Shown here piece after piece: positions 33,084-40,956 of a stretch of 64,000 nucleotides of DNA. The notes under the pieces were generated by a model, which saw only the letters and a list, made by a program, of their open reading frames with translations, did not search any database and was not told where the DNA came from. Source of the DNA: Sphingopyxis sp. UBA6723 (lineage in GTDB: Bacteria; Pseudomonadota; Alphaproteobacteria; Sphingomonadales; Sphingomonadaceae); assembly GCF_002454115.1 (NCBI RefSeq), contig NZ_DKIH01000005.1:72509-136508 (forward strand). Reading direction: 5' to 3'. The stretch's first letter is position 1, and each line of letters begins with the position of its first letter. The position numbers and the translations under genes were made by a program.

Positions 33084-33839
33084 TCAGGGATGCTCGCGCC
33101 GCGTCTCGACGCGGATCAGCGAAACTGCGGTACGCCGCGGCTGGGTCAGCATGAAATGCGCCGCAACCGCGATATCTTCGGCGCGCAGCATCTTGTGCTC
33201 GCCGATCAGCGCTTTCTGCTTCTCAGGCGGGAATTCGGGATATTGGAAGTCCGCGCCGGTGAAGCCGGGTTCGATCAATCCGACCTTGATATCCTCTTCG
33301 GCCAACTCCTTGCGAAACGCCGGAACAAAGCCCTGAATGCCTGCCTTTGCCGCGACATAGATCGAGCTGCCGGGCTTTTGCGAAACCGCTGACATCGAGC
33401 CGATGAAGATGATGTCGCTCCCGCCCTGCATCCGCCGCGCTGCTTCCTGCGCACAGACGAGATACGCGTTGAAATCGGTATCGAGCTGGTAGCGCATCTC
33501 GCTCTCGCCCGCGTCGGCGAGCGCGGCGGCCGGTACCGCCGCATTAATGATCGCGATATCGAAACCGCCAAGGTAAGTGTCCGCTGCCGCGAAAAAGCGA
33601 TCGACGTCCTCCCCGATCGAGAGGTCGACATTGATCCCGTCGCCTTCGCCCACCTCGCGGATCCGCTGCAACGCATCATCCAGATGCTCGGGTGTCCGCC
33701 CACAGATAAAGAGTTTCACGCCATGACCGGCGAGCAATGTCGCGATGGCGCGGCCGATCCCTGTTGTCCCGCCGGTGACGATCGCGCGGCGGCCCTTGAG
33801 CTCGGGCATTTCCGTGTGCGCGTCATTTTCGTCGATCAT
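33084..33839 (-). CDS. short-chain dehydrogenase/reductase
   Basis: 251 aa from ATG 33839 (ribosome site AGGAGCGG). TGGTTGIGRAIATLLA is the NAD(P) motif, INAAVPAAA replaces the usual NNAG, with catalytic Ser in IGSMSAVSQKPGSS and YVAAK (Tyr/Lys). A soluble oxidoreductase with unknown substrate. First gene of the operon with hemerythrin. Confidence 0.9.
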   Translation of the reverse strand: MIDENDAHTEMPELKGRRAIVTGGTTGIGRAIATLLAGHGVKLFICGRTPEHLDDALQRIREVGEGDGINVDLSIGEDVDRFFAAADTYLGGFDIAIINAAVPAAALADAGESEMRYQLDTDFNAYLVCAQEAARRMQGGSDIIFIGSMSAVSQKPGSSIYVAAKAGIQGFVPAFRKELAEEDIKVGLIEPGFTGADFQYPEFPPEKQKALIGEHKMLRAEDIAVAAHFMLTQPRRTAVSLIRVETRREHP

Positions 33840-33993
33840 GATCGATCCGCTCCTGCCATCATCTCGGGCGACCGGTTCTCGAACGGGACAAGCCCGCCGC
33901 AGCGGCCGCCCCCATGGTTGAACGACGCCTGCCGACCGGCACGGTTCCGCCGCCGGGCGAACGAACGGAATTTTTTCCGCTTGCACGCCGCAG

Positions 33994-34018
33994 GCAGCTT
34001 TTGACCGCGTCGCTCGTT
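33994..34018 (+). promoter_or_regulatory. possible EcfG-type promoter
   Basis: GCAGC (33994-33998), N16, CGTT (34015-34018): one mismatch, 33 bp before ATG 34052. Confidence 0.35.
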
Positions 34019-34051
34019 GACCGAAAAAGCCTGTTGGAAGGAAGAAAATTC

Positions 34052-34222
34052 ATGGAATGGACCCTGATCACGATCGTCGGACCGATCCTGTTCGTGCTGG
34101 TGCTGGGCTGGGCGATGCTGCACAATCACCGCTCGCGCGCCGAAACCCGGCGCACCGAGGAAGCGACCCGCTTGCGGCGCGCCGAAGAGGATCGGGACGC
34201 AAAAGCGAAGCAAGAAAATTGA
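34052..34222 (+). CDS. small single-pass membrane protein
   Basis: 56 aa: MEWTLITIVGPILFVLVLGWAMLHNHRSRAETRRTEEATRLRRAEEDRDAKAK. One N-terminal helix with a charged cytosolic coil. Ribosome site GGAAGGAAG supports ATG 34052 over the longer frame from 33914. This organisation is common in sphingomonads and rhizobia; function unknown. Confidence 0.75.
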   Translation: MEWTLITIVGPILFVLVLGWAMLHNHRSRAETRRTEEATRLRRAEEDRDAKAKQEN

Positions 34223-34248
34223 TCGCATCGTCGGATTGCGCGCGTCGC

Positions 34249-34548
34249 TCATGCCGACCGCGGCGCAGCGTTTTGAGGCGCTATGATCCAGTAGGGAGGA
34301 TCGGCGTCGGCGGCCTTTGCGAGGCGGCAGAGCGGCAGACCTTCGACAAGCAATAATGCTTCGCGGCCCCTGGCTTCGCCTTGCGCGATCTCGAGCGCCG
34401 TCGCCGGGCTGGCGGCTTCGAATTCGATCCGCTTTGGTAACCCGAACGCATCGTCATCGTAACGCAGCGTGTAGGTCAGCCGCACCGTTGGCGGCGCGGT
34501 CGATGCGTTGCCGGGTACCGGCGGGCGGGAGACAATGTCCATTCCCAT
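34249..34548 (-). CDS. hypothetical protein
   Basis: 99 aa. MGMDIVSRPPVPGNASTAPPTVRLTYTLRYDDDAFGLPKRIEFEAASPATALEIAQGEARGREALLLVEGLPLCRLAKA. Compact alpha/beta pattern, cytoplasmic, unassigned. Starts 9 bp after the DPPAY-tail gene, hence probably the last gene of the 37132-34249 unit. Confidence 0.65.
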   Translation of the reverse strand: MGMDIVSRPPVPGNASTAPPTVRLTYTLRYDDDAFGLPKRIEFEAASPATALEIAQGEARGREALLLVEGLPLCRLAKAADADPPYWIIAPQNAAPRSA

Positions 34549-34556
34549 GGCTGCGC

Positions 34557-34850
34557 TCAGTAGGCCGGCGGGTCGCTGGCAGGGAACGACTCGTCGGCGG
34601 CCTGGTCGACGCGGTCCCACGTCCGCCGTGGCTCCGAACGCATGCCCTCGGGTCCCGCCGAGCGAGTCTGGTCGAAATTGTCGGGATCGGTTTCGTGGTC
34701 GGCGAACGCCGCGGCGTGCTGGTCGTCTCTTGCGGGTTCGGGCGTTTGCTTGCGCGTGAACCATAGAAGCGCGCCGAGCACGGCGACGCCGAACAGCCTG
34801 CTGAATCCTGACGTCCCGGCATGGGCGGGTGGCGGGGCTGTTCGTGCCAT
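34557..34850 (-). CDS. small membrane-anchored protein with DPPAY tail, paralogue
   Basis: 97 aa: an N-terminal hydrophobic FGVAVLGALLWFTRK then AAFADHETDPDNFDQTRSAGPEGM, WDRVDQAADESFPASDPPAY. Near-identical C-terminus to the product at 4798-5094, with the hydrophobic part also conserved in type. Ribosome site AAAGGAGAAG. It follows the 741-aa gene (56-bp gap), so this copy is probably expressed from that gene's stress promoter. Confidence 0.8.
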   Translation of the reverse strand: MARTAPPPAHAGTSGFSRLFGVAVLGALLWFTRKQTPEPARDDQHAAAFADHETDPDNFDQTRSAGPEGMRSEPRRTWDRVDQAADESFPASDPPAY

Positions 34851-34906
34851 GATCTTCTCCTTTATTGATCGAAAACTCGTCTCGCGCGCCGGGCGCCGCC
34901 GCGCCT

Positions 34907-37132
34907 TTACGCCTCCCAGCGGAGGACGAGGCGACCATTGGCGGGCACAAAATAATCGATGCGGTCCGCGCTCGCGGCGTTCGGACGCAGCACGTCGCCA
35001 TCGACCGTGGCGACATGGGTGTTCGGGAGCGTGCGGCGTTTGGCGCGCACGAAGCTCAGCCGCGCGGTGCAGGTCTCGCCGCCATCGAGGGTGAGCGAGA
35101 CCGCCGCCGTGTCGGTGCGCTCGATGGCGCGCACAAAATGGTCGCAGTAGAGGAGGAAGGGCGCATCCTCGATCCGGTGGAAGGCGCGCGTCGCGAACAC
35201 GAAGGCGGCGCCGGCGCCGTAAATCTCCTGGCCCACCTGGCCCGCCGCTTGACCGTCCGGGTAAAGATCCTCGAGCGGGAAGGCGAGGCGGCGGTCGATA
35301 TGGCCGTTGTTTTCGCGCTGCTCGCTGGCGATCGCCTCCGGTGGCAGCGCGTCGGGATAGTAGAACCAGGCGCGATCAAGCGCATATTTGCAATATTCCG
35401 AAATCAGCATCCGCGCCGCAGGTTCGAGATCGGGGCCGCTGTCGTCCAGATAATGTTCAAAGGCGGAAAAGCTGTCGAAACATTCGTAGATCGCCATATA
35501 GGGCGCATCTTGCAGGCAGGTGACCGCCAGGAAATTGCGATAGTGGACCGCATGGCCCAGCGCGCTTTCCCAGATCTCGCTGTTGTGGAAGAAGCTCGCG
35601 AGATAGACATAACTCTGGTCGCGATAGACGTCGCGATTGGTGATCCGCCACAAACGCATGCACGCCGCGGCACCCCATGCGGTGAGATTGGCCTGATAGT
35701 TGATCCCGAAGCCAAGCCCGATCGCGGCGTCGATCGCGGCGCGTGCCTCGTCGAGAAAACGCTTGTCGTCGGTAAGCTCGAACGCCTGCAACATCACCCA
35801 GGCATAGACGCCGCCGACATCGGTCTGCCCGCGCCCGTCGGCCCCCGCGGTCTCGGTGATCACCGAAAAGTCGGTGACCTTATACTGGATCGGCCATTTA
35901 TATTCGAAGTGCCGCGCCGCCTTGATCGCATAATCCATCGACTTCAGGAACAGGCTGCGGGCCTGCGCATCGCCGTCCTGCGCGAGCCGCCCAAGGTTGA
36001 GCAGTGGATGATAAAGATACCAGCTGTCGACGGCATCGGCATCCTTGTCGTCGCCGACATTGGGGAGATAGCGCCGCAGCGTCTTCAGCTTGGGATCCCA
36101 GAATTTGCCGAGACCCGCCTTGAACTCGGCTTCGAGCGGGTGCGGCGTGCCGTCCCATTTCCCCCAGTCATGGATCGCCTGGACGATCGACATCTGCACC
36201 ATGATGTCGGGATATTCGGCGGCGGTATAGGGGTGGATGTAGCGATGTCCATAGTGGCGGATCGTCGCCTCGGGCGCTTCGTCGAGATCGCGCAGCGTCT
36301 GTCTGGCGCGCAGCGTCCAGTCGCGAAACTCGGTGGGCGGCAAATCGAGCAGTTGATAGGCGCCGCCGAGCAGCTGGAGAAAGTGGCGCGCCCGGTCGCG
36401 CTCGTCGCTCGGCCCGTCAGGGCGGCAGAGGAGGATCGCATCGGACAGGATGATCTCCTTGCCGGACGCGAGCGGCTCGATGTCGTCCTCGCCTGGCGGC
36501 GGGACCGGAAGCAGCAGGCCGAGCGAGGGCCACTCGCCGCCGACAACATCCTCGGGCTTCGTATCTGTCGCGCGGCAATAATCATTGAGCGCGGTCAGAT
36601 TCTGGAAATAGAAAAAACTGCCGGCCGCAGGCTCATCGAGCTCGAAATAAAGCAGTCCCGCATTCAGTCCGCGCTGCACGGCGTGGACGCGGCCGCTAGC
36701 CCCCAGCGGCTCGTCGTGGCGATCGAGCGGGTAGAGATCACGCGGCACAAATGGCAGCCGGGTTGGCGCGCTCGGCGTGAACCGGGTGGTGACCCGAAAA
36801 TAGGGCAGGGTCCGCGCGCCCGCGCGCAGTGACACGATATGCACGCCAAGGCCGCTGGTGATCCGGATACGGTCGATTTCGCCGGGCTCGGGCTGCAAGG
36901 CCTTGGCAATACTTTCGCCCGCCCAGGCTGCGGCGCGGAGCGCAATGCCGCCGCTCCCGGGGCGGCGGACGATCAGCCATAGCGCATCGCCGAGGGTGCG
37001 CGCTTCGGCAGCGAGGTCGCCAATAGCAAAAACTGCCAGCGCTTTACCGCGCATGGCCGCAAGCTGGTCGCATAGGGTAAGGAGATAAGGGGTTACCGTT
37101 GCGGGGCTACCCTCGAGCGCGCTCGCTGCCAT
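34907..37132 (-). CDS. large protein of unknown function, possible (alpha/alpha)6-barrel sugar enzyme
   Basis: 741 aa, no signal peptide. N-terminal about 200 residues look like a beta-rich substrate-association domain. From about 250 onward there are repeated helical hairpins with aromatic/Asp-Glu clusters (HDWGKWDG, KYLKxx-type SWYLYHPLLNLGRLA, GVYAWVMLQAFEL, FFHNSEIWESALGHAVHYRNFLAV, ECFDSFSAFEHYL, GAAFVFATRAFHRIEDAP). This is the character of six-hairpin glycosidases or lyases. I do not recognise the exact family. Neighbouring GH130 and stress promoter (37187-37210 plus box) support a sugar role. Start ATG 37132. Confidence 0.6.
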   Translation of the reverse strand: MAASALEGSPATVTPYLLTLCDQLAAMRGKALAVFAIGDLAAEARTLGDALWLIVRRPGSGGIALRAAAWAGESIAKALQPEPGEIDRIRITSGLGVHIVSLRAGARTLPYFRVTTRFTPSAPTRLPFVPRDLYPLDRHDEPLGASGRVHAVQRGLNAGLLYFELDEPAAGSFFYFQNLTALNDYCRATDTKPEDVVGGEWPSLGLLLPVPPPGEDDIEPLASGKEIILSDAILLCRPDGPSDERDRARHFLQLLGGAYQLLDLPPTEFRDWTLRARQTLRDLDEAPEATIRHYGHRYIHPYTAAEYPDIMVQMSIVQAIHDWGKWDGTPHPLEAEFKAGLGKFWDPKLKTLRRYLPNVGDDKDADAVDSWYLYHPLLNLGRLAQDGDAQARSLFLKSMDYAIKAARHFEYKWPIQYKVTDFSVITETAGADGRGQTDVGGVYAWVMLQAFELTDDKRFLDEARAAIDAAIGLGFGINYQANLTAWGAAACMRLWRITNRDVYRDQSYVYLASFFHNSEIWESALGHAVHYRNFLAVTCLQDAPYMAIYECFDSFSAFEHYLDDSGPDLEPAARMLISEYCKYALDRAWFYYPDALPPEAIASEQRENNGHIDRRLAFPLEDLYPDGQAAGQVGQEIYGAGAAFVFATRAFHRIEDAPFLLYCDHFVRAIERTDTAAVSLTLDGGETCTARLSFVRAKRRTLPNTHVATVDGDVLRPNAASADRIDYFVPANGRLVLRWEA

Positions 37133-37186
37133 GATCCTGCTGCTTCCTGCTGACCGTCGCTTTCGCCGAACATCTTCGGTTGGAAA

Positions 37187-37230
37187 AACCGCGGCGCCGA
37201 CCTTGGTTCCCAGCGCTTGATCGATGTTAA
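37187..37230 (-). promoter_or_regulatory. EcfG-type promoter with Crp/Fnr-like box for the 741-aa gene
   Basis: Minus strand: box TTAACATCGATCAA (37230-37217), then GGAAC (37210-37206) with box-to-(-35) centre distance 15.5 bp, and GGTT at 37190-37187 (spacer 15; or GTTT with spacer 16). Slightly short spacer, but the box distance matches the gntA promoters. Confidence 0.55.
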
Positions 37231-37249
37231 TGCGATCGCGCGGCGCGGC

Positions 37250-38368
37250 TCAGAGGCCGAAGACCGATTTGGGGATATGGGTGATGCGGCACGCGAGATC
37301 GGCTTCGCCCGAAGCGACGACATAATGCTCGCCCGCATCGGCGATGCCGGTCGTGAACACGACGTCGCGCACGTAAAGCTTGTCCTCGAGCGGGCGTGTG
37401 AGTTCGGGGTCGGCCTCGAGCAAGGGCGCGTGATCGCTGCGCACGATGCGTGCGGGATCGTGCCGGTCCAGCAGCGACCAATAGGTGCGGTACACGCCGA
37501 CGATCTCCTTGGGCTCGACCCCGTGCCAGAGCGTCAGCCAGCCATGCTCGGTCAGAATGGGCGGGGTGCCGCCGCCGATCCGCGCGGTCGCGATTGTATC
37601 GGCGTGCGGGCGGATGCCGGGCGCACGGTGCGGTTTCCAGTGCAGCGCGTCGGGCGAGCTTGCCAGGTTGATCGAGGGCCCCGCGCGCCACGCCGAACCT
37701 GGCGGATAGGCGAAATATAGATCGCCGAGCGGGCGCGTCTGGGCCCAATAATGTCCATCGATCAGACCTTCGAAGATCAGCATATCCTTGTTCTGATGGT
37801 CGAGGACAATATCTTCGAACCGCCAGTCGAGCCCGTTGTCCGAGCTGTAGAGCGTTGTCGAATGGCGTTCGGGGCTGACCGAGCAGCTGGTCATCAGCAA
37901 GCGGTCTTCGACCCGGCTGATCCGCGCATCCTCGACGCCGTAACATTGAAAGTCGCCTTGCGGCGCAATCGCGCGGTCGTAATGAACCGTGACCAGCGCG
38001 AGGCCGTCGGGGGTGAGCTCGACCGGCAACAGCCACGACAGTGAAGTCAGCGCCATCACCCGCCAGGCGCCGCCGCGCACCATGAATTTGCGCGGGTCCG
38101 CGGTGTCGCATAAATCGAGTGGCCACGCATCGAGGACATATCGCCCCTCGGCCCAGCGAATGCAGTGGACATGGCCGTCGAAGATGGGGCTGCGCAGCGC
38201 TTCCGCAATGCGAACCAGCATCAAGAGATTGCCGTTGGCCAACCGCGTCAGGCCTGGGTTGAAAGCCCCCAGAACATAAGTTTCTGCCGAGAAATGGCCT
38301 GCGAGCGGCGAGCGCGCCAGATCGACGTCGTCGGGGCCAAAAACGAGCCGGTCGATAGCAAAGCCCAC
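37250..38368 (-). CDS. glycoside hydrolase family 130 (mannoside phosphorylase) protein
   Basis: 372 aa, GTG start. GH130 five-bladed propeller features: VLGAFNPGLTRLANGNLLMLVRIAE, GVEDARISRVEDRLLMT, NKDMLIFEGLIDGHYW, GGGTPPILTEHGWLTLWHGVEP, PEKV-type TRPLEDKLYVRDVVFTTG. GH130 enzymes phosphorolyse or hydrolyse beta-mannosides (1,4- or 1,2-linked). Cytoplasmic, no signal. The exact specificity cannot be read. A second GH130 is at 56305. Confidence 0.87.
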   Translation of the reverse strand: MGFAIDRLVFGPDDVDLARSPLAGHFSAETYVLGAFNPGLTRLANGNLLMLVRIAEALRSPIFDGHVHCIRWAEGRYVLDAWPLDLCDTADPRKFMVRGGAWRVMALTSLSWLLPVELTPDGLALVTVHYDRAIAPQGDFQCYGVEDARISRVEDRLLMTSCSVSPERHSTTLYSSDNGLDWRFEDIVLDHQNKDMLIFEGLIDGHYWAQTRPLGDLYFAYPPGSAWRAGPSINLASSPDALHWKPHRAPGIRPHADTIATARIGGGTPPILTEHGWLTLWHGVEPKEIVGVYRTYWSLLDRHDPARIVRSDHAPLLEADPELTRPLEDKLYVRDVVFTTGIADAGEHYVVASGEADLACRITHIPKSVFGL

Positions 38369-38478
38369 GCGTTCCGTCCTCCTGCTCGATTGTTTGGCGC
38401 TTGCGCCATTGCCCCTATCAAGCCGCGGGCCGCTGCATCGTTCCCGGCACCGCCTTGGCCGCTGGATTGCGGGGGCGC

Positions 38479-38503
38479 GGAACCATTGGCGGCCTCGATC
38501 GAT
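38479..38503 (+). promoter_or_regulatory. possible EcfG-type promoter
   Basis: GGAAC (38479-38483), N16, CGAT (38500-38503): one mismatch, about 60 bp before ATG 38563. Confidence 0.35.
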
Positions 38504-38562
38504 TCGATGTTGTCTCGGGGACCCGCCCGGGGCGACGATGAACCCAAGGGAGTGCCGTCCTG

Positions 38563-39309
38563 ATGAAACAGCTTGTCGCCTTCGATCTCGATGGGACGCT
38601 GGCCGAGAGCAAACAGCCGCTCGAACCCGAGATGGGCGAGGCGCTTGCCGATCTCATGGCCGTCGCCCAGGTCGCCGTTATTTCGGGCGGCGATTGGCCG
38701 CAATTCGACAAGCAGGTCGCGAGCCGCCTGCCCGCGCGGGCCGACCGCTCGCGGCTCTGGCTGATGCCGACGACGGGAACCAAGCTTTACACTTATGCGA
38801 CGGACGCTTGGACGCCGGTTTATGCCGAACTCTTCGAGGCTGGGCAAAGGCGCGAGATCCTCGCGGCGTTCGACGCGGCGCTGATCGCGACGGGTTTTGT
38901 ACCCGAACAGGTCTGGGGGGAGCGGATCGAGGATCGGGGCAGCCAGATCACCTTTTCAGCGCTTGGTCAGCAGGCTCCGATCCACGCCAAGGAAGTCTGG
39001 GATCCCGATTTTGCCAAGCGCCGGATCATTCAGGCCGATCTGCGCCAGCGCTTGCCGGGCCTGTCGATCAACATGGGCGGCGCCACTTCGATCGACATCA
39101 CGCGCGAAGGCGTCGACAAGGGTTATGGTCTCAAGAAGCTCCGCGACGCGAGCGGCATCCCGCTCGACGCGATGATGTTCGTCGGCGATGCGATTTTCCC
39201 CGGCGGCAACGATTATCCGGCAAAGCTTCTCGGCCTCGACACCGTCCGGGTGCGCGATCCGCAAGAGACGCTAGCCGTGGTCGCAGCGATCATCGCTTGC
39301 CAGAAATGA
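38563..39309 (+). CDS. HAD-IIB phosphatase/phosphomannomutase-like protein
   Basis: 248 aa. Catalytic FDLDGTLAESK, then SGGDWPQFDKQV, TGTKLYTY, IEDRGSQITFSALGQQAPIHAKEVWDPDFAKRRII, INMGGATSIDITREGVDKGYGLKKLRDASG and VGDAIFPGGNDY. The whole arrangement resembles eukaryotic-type phosphomannomutase (PMM2) and related HAD-IIB sugar phosphatases. Given mannose-6-P isomerase and GDP-mannose pyrophosphorylase in the window, phosphomannomutase (Man-6-P to Man-1-P) is the best guess. Confidence 0.78.
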   Translation: MKQLVAFDLDGTLAESKQPLEPEMGEALADLMAVAQVAVISGGDWPQFDKQVASRLPARADRSRLWLMPTTGTKLYTYATDAWTPVYAELFEAGQRREILAAFDAALIATGFVPEQVWGERIEDRGSQITFSALGQQAPIHAKEVWDPDFAKRRIIQADLRQRLPGLSINMGGATSIDITREGVDKGYGLKKLRDASGIPLDAMMFVGDAIFPGGNDYPAKLLGLDTVRVRDPQETLAVVAAIIACQK

Positions 39310-39497
39310 GCGGGAGCGCGTGCGCCGACCATCGTCTCGCATCGCAGCACAAGCCGCGCGCCTCGGCTTAGCCGTCCACGGAGAGCGACAGCCGGGTCAC
39401 GCGGAGGCGGTCGCTAACCGCCAAAGGTGCCTTCGCCTTGCCCCGGACGACGACTTGGCCGCATCCTGCCATTGTGCGGCAGTCCGGGGCGAAGCTT

Positions 39498-40295
39498 TTA
39501 TTTCAGAGGCTTGGATTTGTTACGATCGGCAAGCTCGACCCAGACCGGTGTGTGATCGCTGCTCTTCTCCCAGCCGCGCGGCTGAAGATCGACCTCGGCG
39601 CTCTGGAGCAATGTCTTTGCCGGTTTGTTCAACAGGACATGGTCGATGCGGATGCCGGCGTTGCGCTCGAAGCTCCTGCGCCAATAAGGCCAGAAGCTGT
39701 AGATCGTCGCCTCCGGGTGCAGATGGCGGATCGCGTCGGTCCAGCCCTGGTCGAGGATCTGCTGATAAGCAGCTCTGGCCTCGGGGGCGAACAGCGCATC
39801 CTTGGTCCAGCGTTCGGGCTTGTAGACATCGCGGTCGGTCGGAATGACGTTGAAGTCGCCGAGCACGACGACCGGTGCCTTCAGGTCGACAAGGGTGCGC
39901 AGGTGCGCGTCAAGGCGCGCCATCCATGCGAGCTTGTAATCGAACTTCGGCCCGGGCCGGGGATTGCCGTTCGGCAGATAGAGCCCGGCGATAAGCACGC
40001 CGCCGACCGCGGCTTCGATGTAGCGGCTCTGTGCATCGTCTGGATCGCCCGGCAGCCCGCGGCGCGTCTCGTGAATCTCGCCGACACGGCTCAGGAGTGC
40101 GACGCCGTTCCAGCGGCTTTGGCCGTGCCAGATCGCCTGATAGCCCGCGGCTTCGATCTCCGCGTGCGGGAAGGCCGCTTGCGGCGCCTTCAATTCCTGC
40201 AGAACCACAATGTCGGGTTCGGCAAGCCCGAGCCATTTCAGCAAGTTCGGGAGACGCCGGCCGATGCCGTTCACATTGAAGGTTGCGATCTTCAC
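39498..40295 (-). CDS. xth: exodeoxyribonuclease III
   Basis: 265 aa from GTG 40295 (VKIATFNVNGI, the canonical start). PDIVVLQELK (metal-binding Glu), SRYIEAAVGGVLIAGLYLPNG (ExoIII signature), VVLGDFNVIPTDRDVY (Asn/Asp), and SSDHTPVWVEL (catalytic His near the end). AP endonuclease/3'-exonuclease of base excision repair. Part of a DNA-repair set with Ku and LigD. Confidence 0.95.
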   Translation of the reverse strand: MKIATFNVNGIGRRLPNLLKWLGLAEPDIVVLQELKAPQAAFPHAEIEAAGYQAIWHGQSRWNGVALLSRVGEIHETRRGLPGDPDDAQSRYIEAAVGGVLIAGLYLPNGNPRPGPKFDYKLAWMARLDAHLRTLVDLKAPVVVLGDFNVIPTDRDVYKPERWTKDALFAPEARAAYQQILDQGWTDAIRHLHPEATIYSFWPYWRRSFERNAGIRIDHVLLNKPAKTLLQSAEVDLQPRGWEKSSDHTPVWVELADRNKSKPLK

Positions 40296-40463
40296 CGGGC
40301 CGCACGCGTCTGGTCGGCACGGCCCCGACGGGAAACGGCGTCCGCTCGCGATGCCGACGCCCGGGCAAAGGCTGCGCCGATGACGGCAGGCTTGGCCGGG
40401 GTCGATGCATTCGCGGATGGCATGTTTCTGACTACTCGGATGAAGCCGCTTCGTTCCCGGCGC

Positions 40464-40475
40464 GGGGGGGGGGGG
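40464..40475 (+). repeat. 12-base guanine homopolymer
   Basis: Twelve consecutive G run directly into the -35 (GCAAC) of the DUF3606 gene promoter. Long G runs are prone to replication slippage and to sequencing miscounts. Confidence 0.85.
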
Positions 40476-40499
40476 CAACCCGCGGCCCGGACGCGCGTT
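40475..40499 (+). promoter_or_regulatory. EcfG-type promoter of the DUF3606 gene
   Basis: GCAAC (40475-40479), N16, CGTT (40496-40499). Start near 40508; ribosome site AAGGAG before ATG 40538. Confidence 0.65.
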
Positions 40500-40537
40500 G
40501 AAATTCGCGTCAGCAACGAGCAAGCAAGGAGCGCAGC

Positions 40538-40717
40538 ATGGCCGACGACAAGACCAATATCGGCTCGCCCGATCGCGATCGGATCAGCCTCGGCGAAGAC
40601 TATGAAATTCGTAACTGGACGCAGAGCCTCGGGGTCAGCGAAGCAGAATTGCGCGAAGCCGTGGATGCGGTCGGCAATTCGGTCGACGCTGTCCGCGCCT
40701 ATCTGAAGACGCGCTGA
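40538..40717 (+). CDS. DUF3606 small protein
   Basis: A 59-aa gene: MADDKTNIGSPDRDRISLGE, then DYEIRNWTQSLGVSEAELREAVDAVGNSVDAVRAYL. The D-RDRIS...YE-R-WT-LGVS--EL--AV--VG-SV--VR-YL pattern is DUF3606. These are common stress-induced (GSR) proteins in alphaproteobacteria; function unknown. Supported by its promoter and ribosome site. Confidence 0.88.
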   Translation: MADDKTNIGSPDRDRISLGEDYEIRNWTQSLGVSEAELREAVDAVGNSVDAVRAYLKTR

Positions 40718-40838
40718 TAGCTGAGATCGCCTGACGCGCGAGTCGCCGCAGCGCTGTCGCCCGTTCGGCGGATCGGCGGGCGTTACAGGGGCGCCGCGGT
40801 AGTGCGATTGGGGTCCTTTGCTTCCTCGTTGGATGGCG

Positions 40839-40864
40839 GGAACCGTCGCCGGGGTTGTGTCGTT
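40839..40864 (+). promoter_or_regulatory. EcfG-type promoter of the hybrid kinase gene
   Basis: GGAAC (40839-40843), N17, CGTT (40861-40864): exact GSR consensus. Confidence 0.65.
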
Positions 40865-40956
40865 CTGGAAGCTGTATTTGAAGGGGACCGGAACGCGTGT
40901 GGAACGCCTTGGCAAAGCGCAGCGATAACATCGATTTTCTTCGCCACGACGGAGAA

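Noticed and set aside
34861..34880. TTGATCGAAAACTC near the DPPAY-tail gene at 34850
   Set aside because: Second half-site absent and it overlaps the expected ribosome-site region.
34865..36832. 655-codon plus-strand frame opposite the 741-aa gene
   Set aside because: Arg/Ile-rich shadow translation without recognisable structure; the minus strand has the coherent protein.
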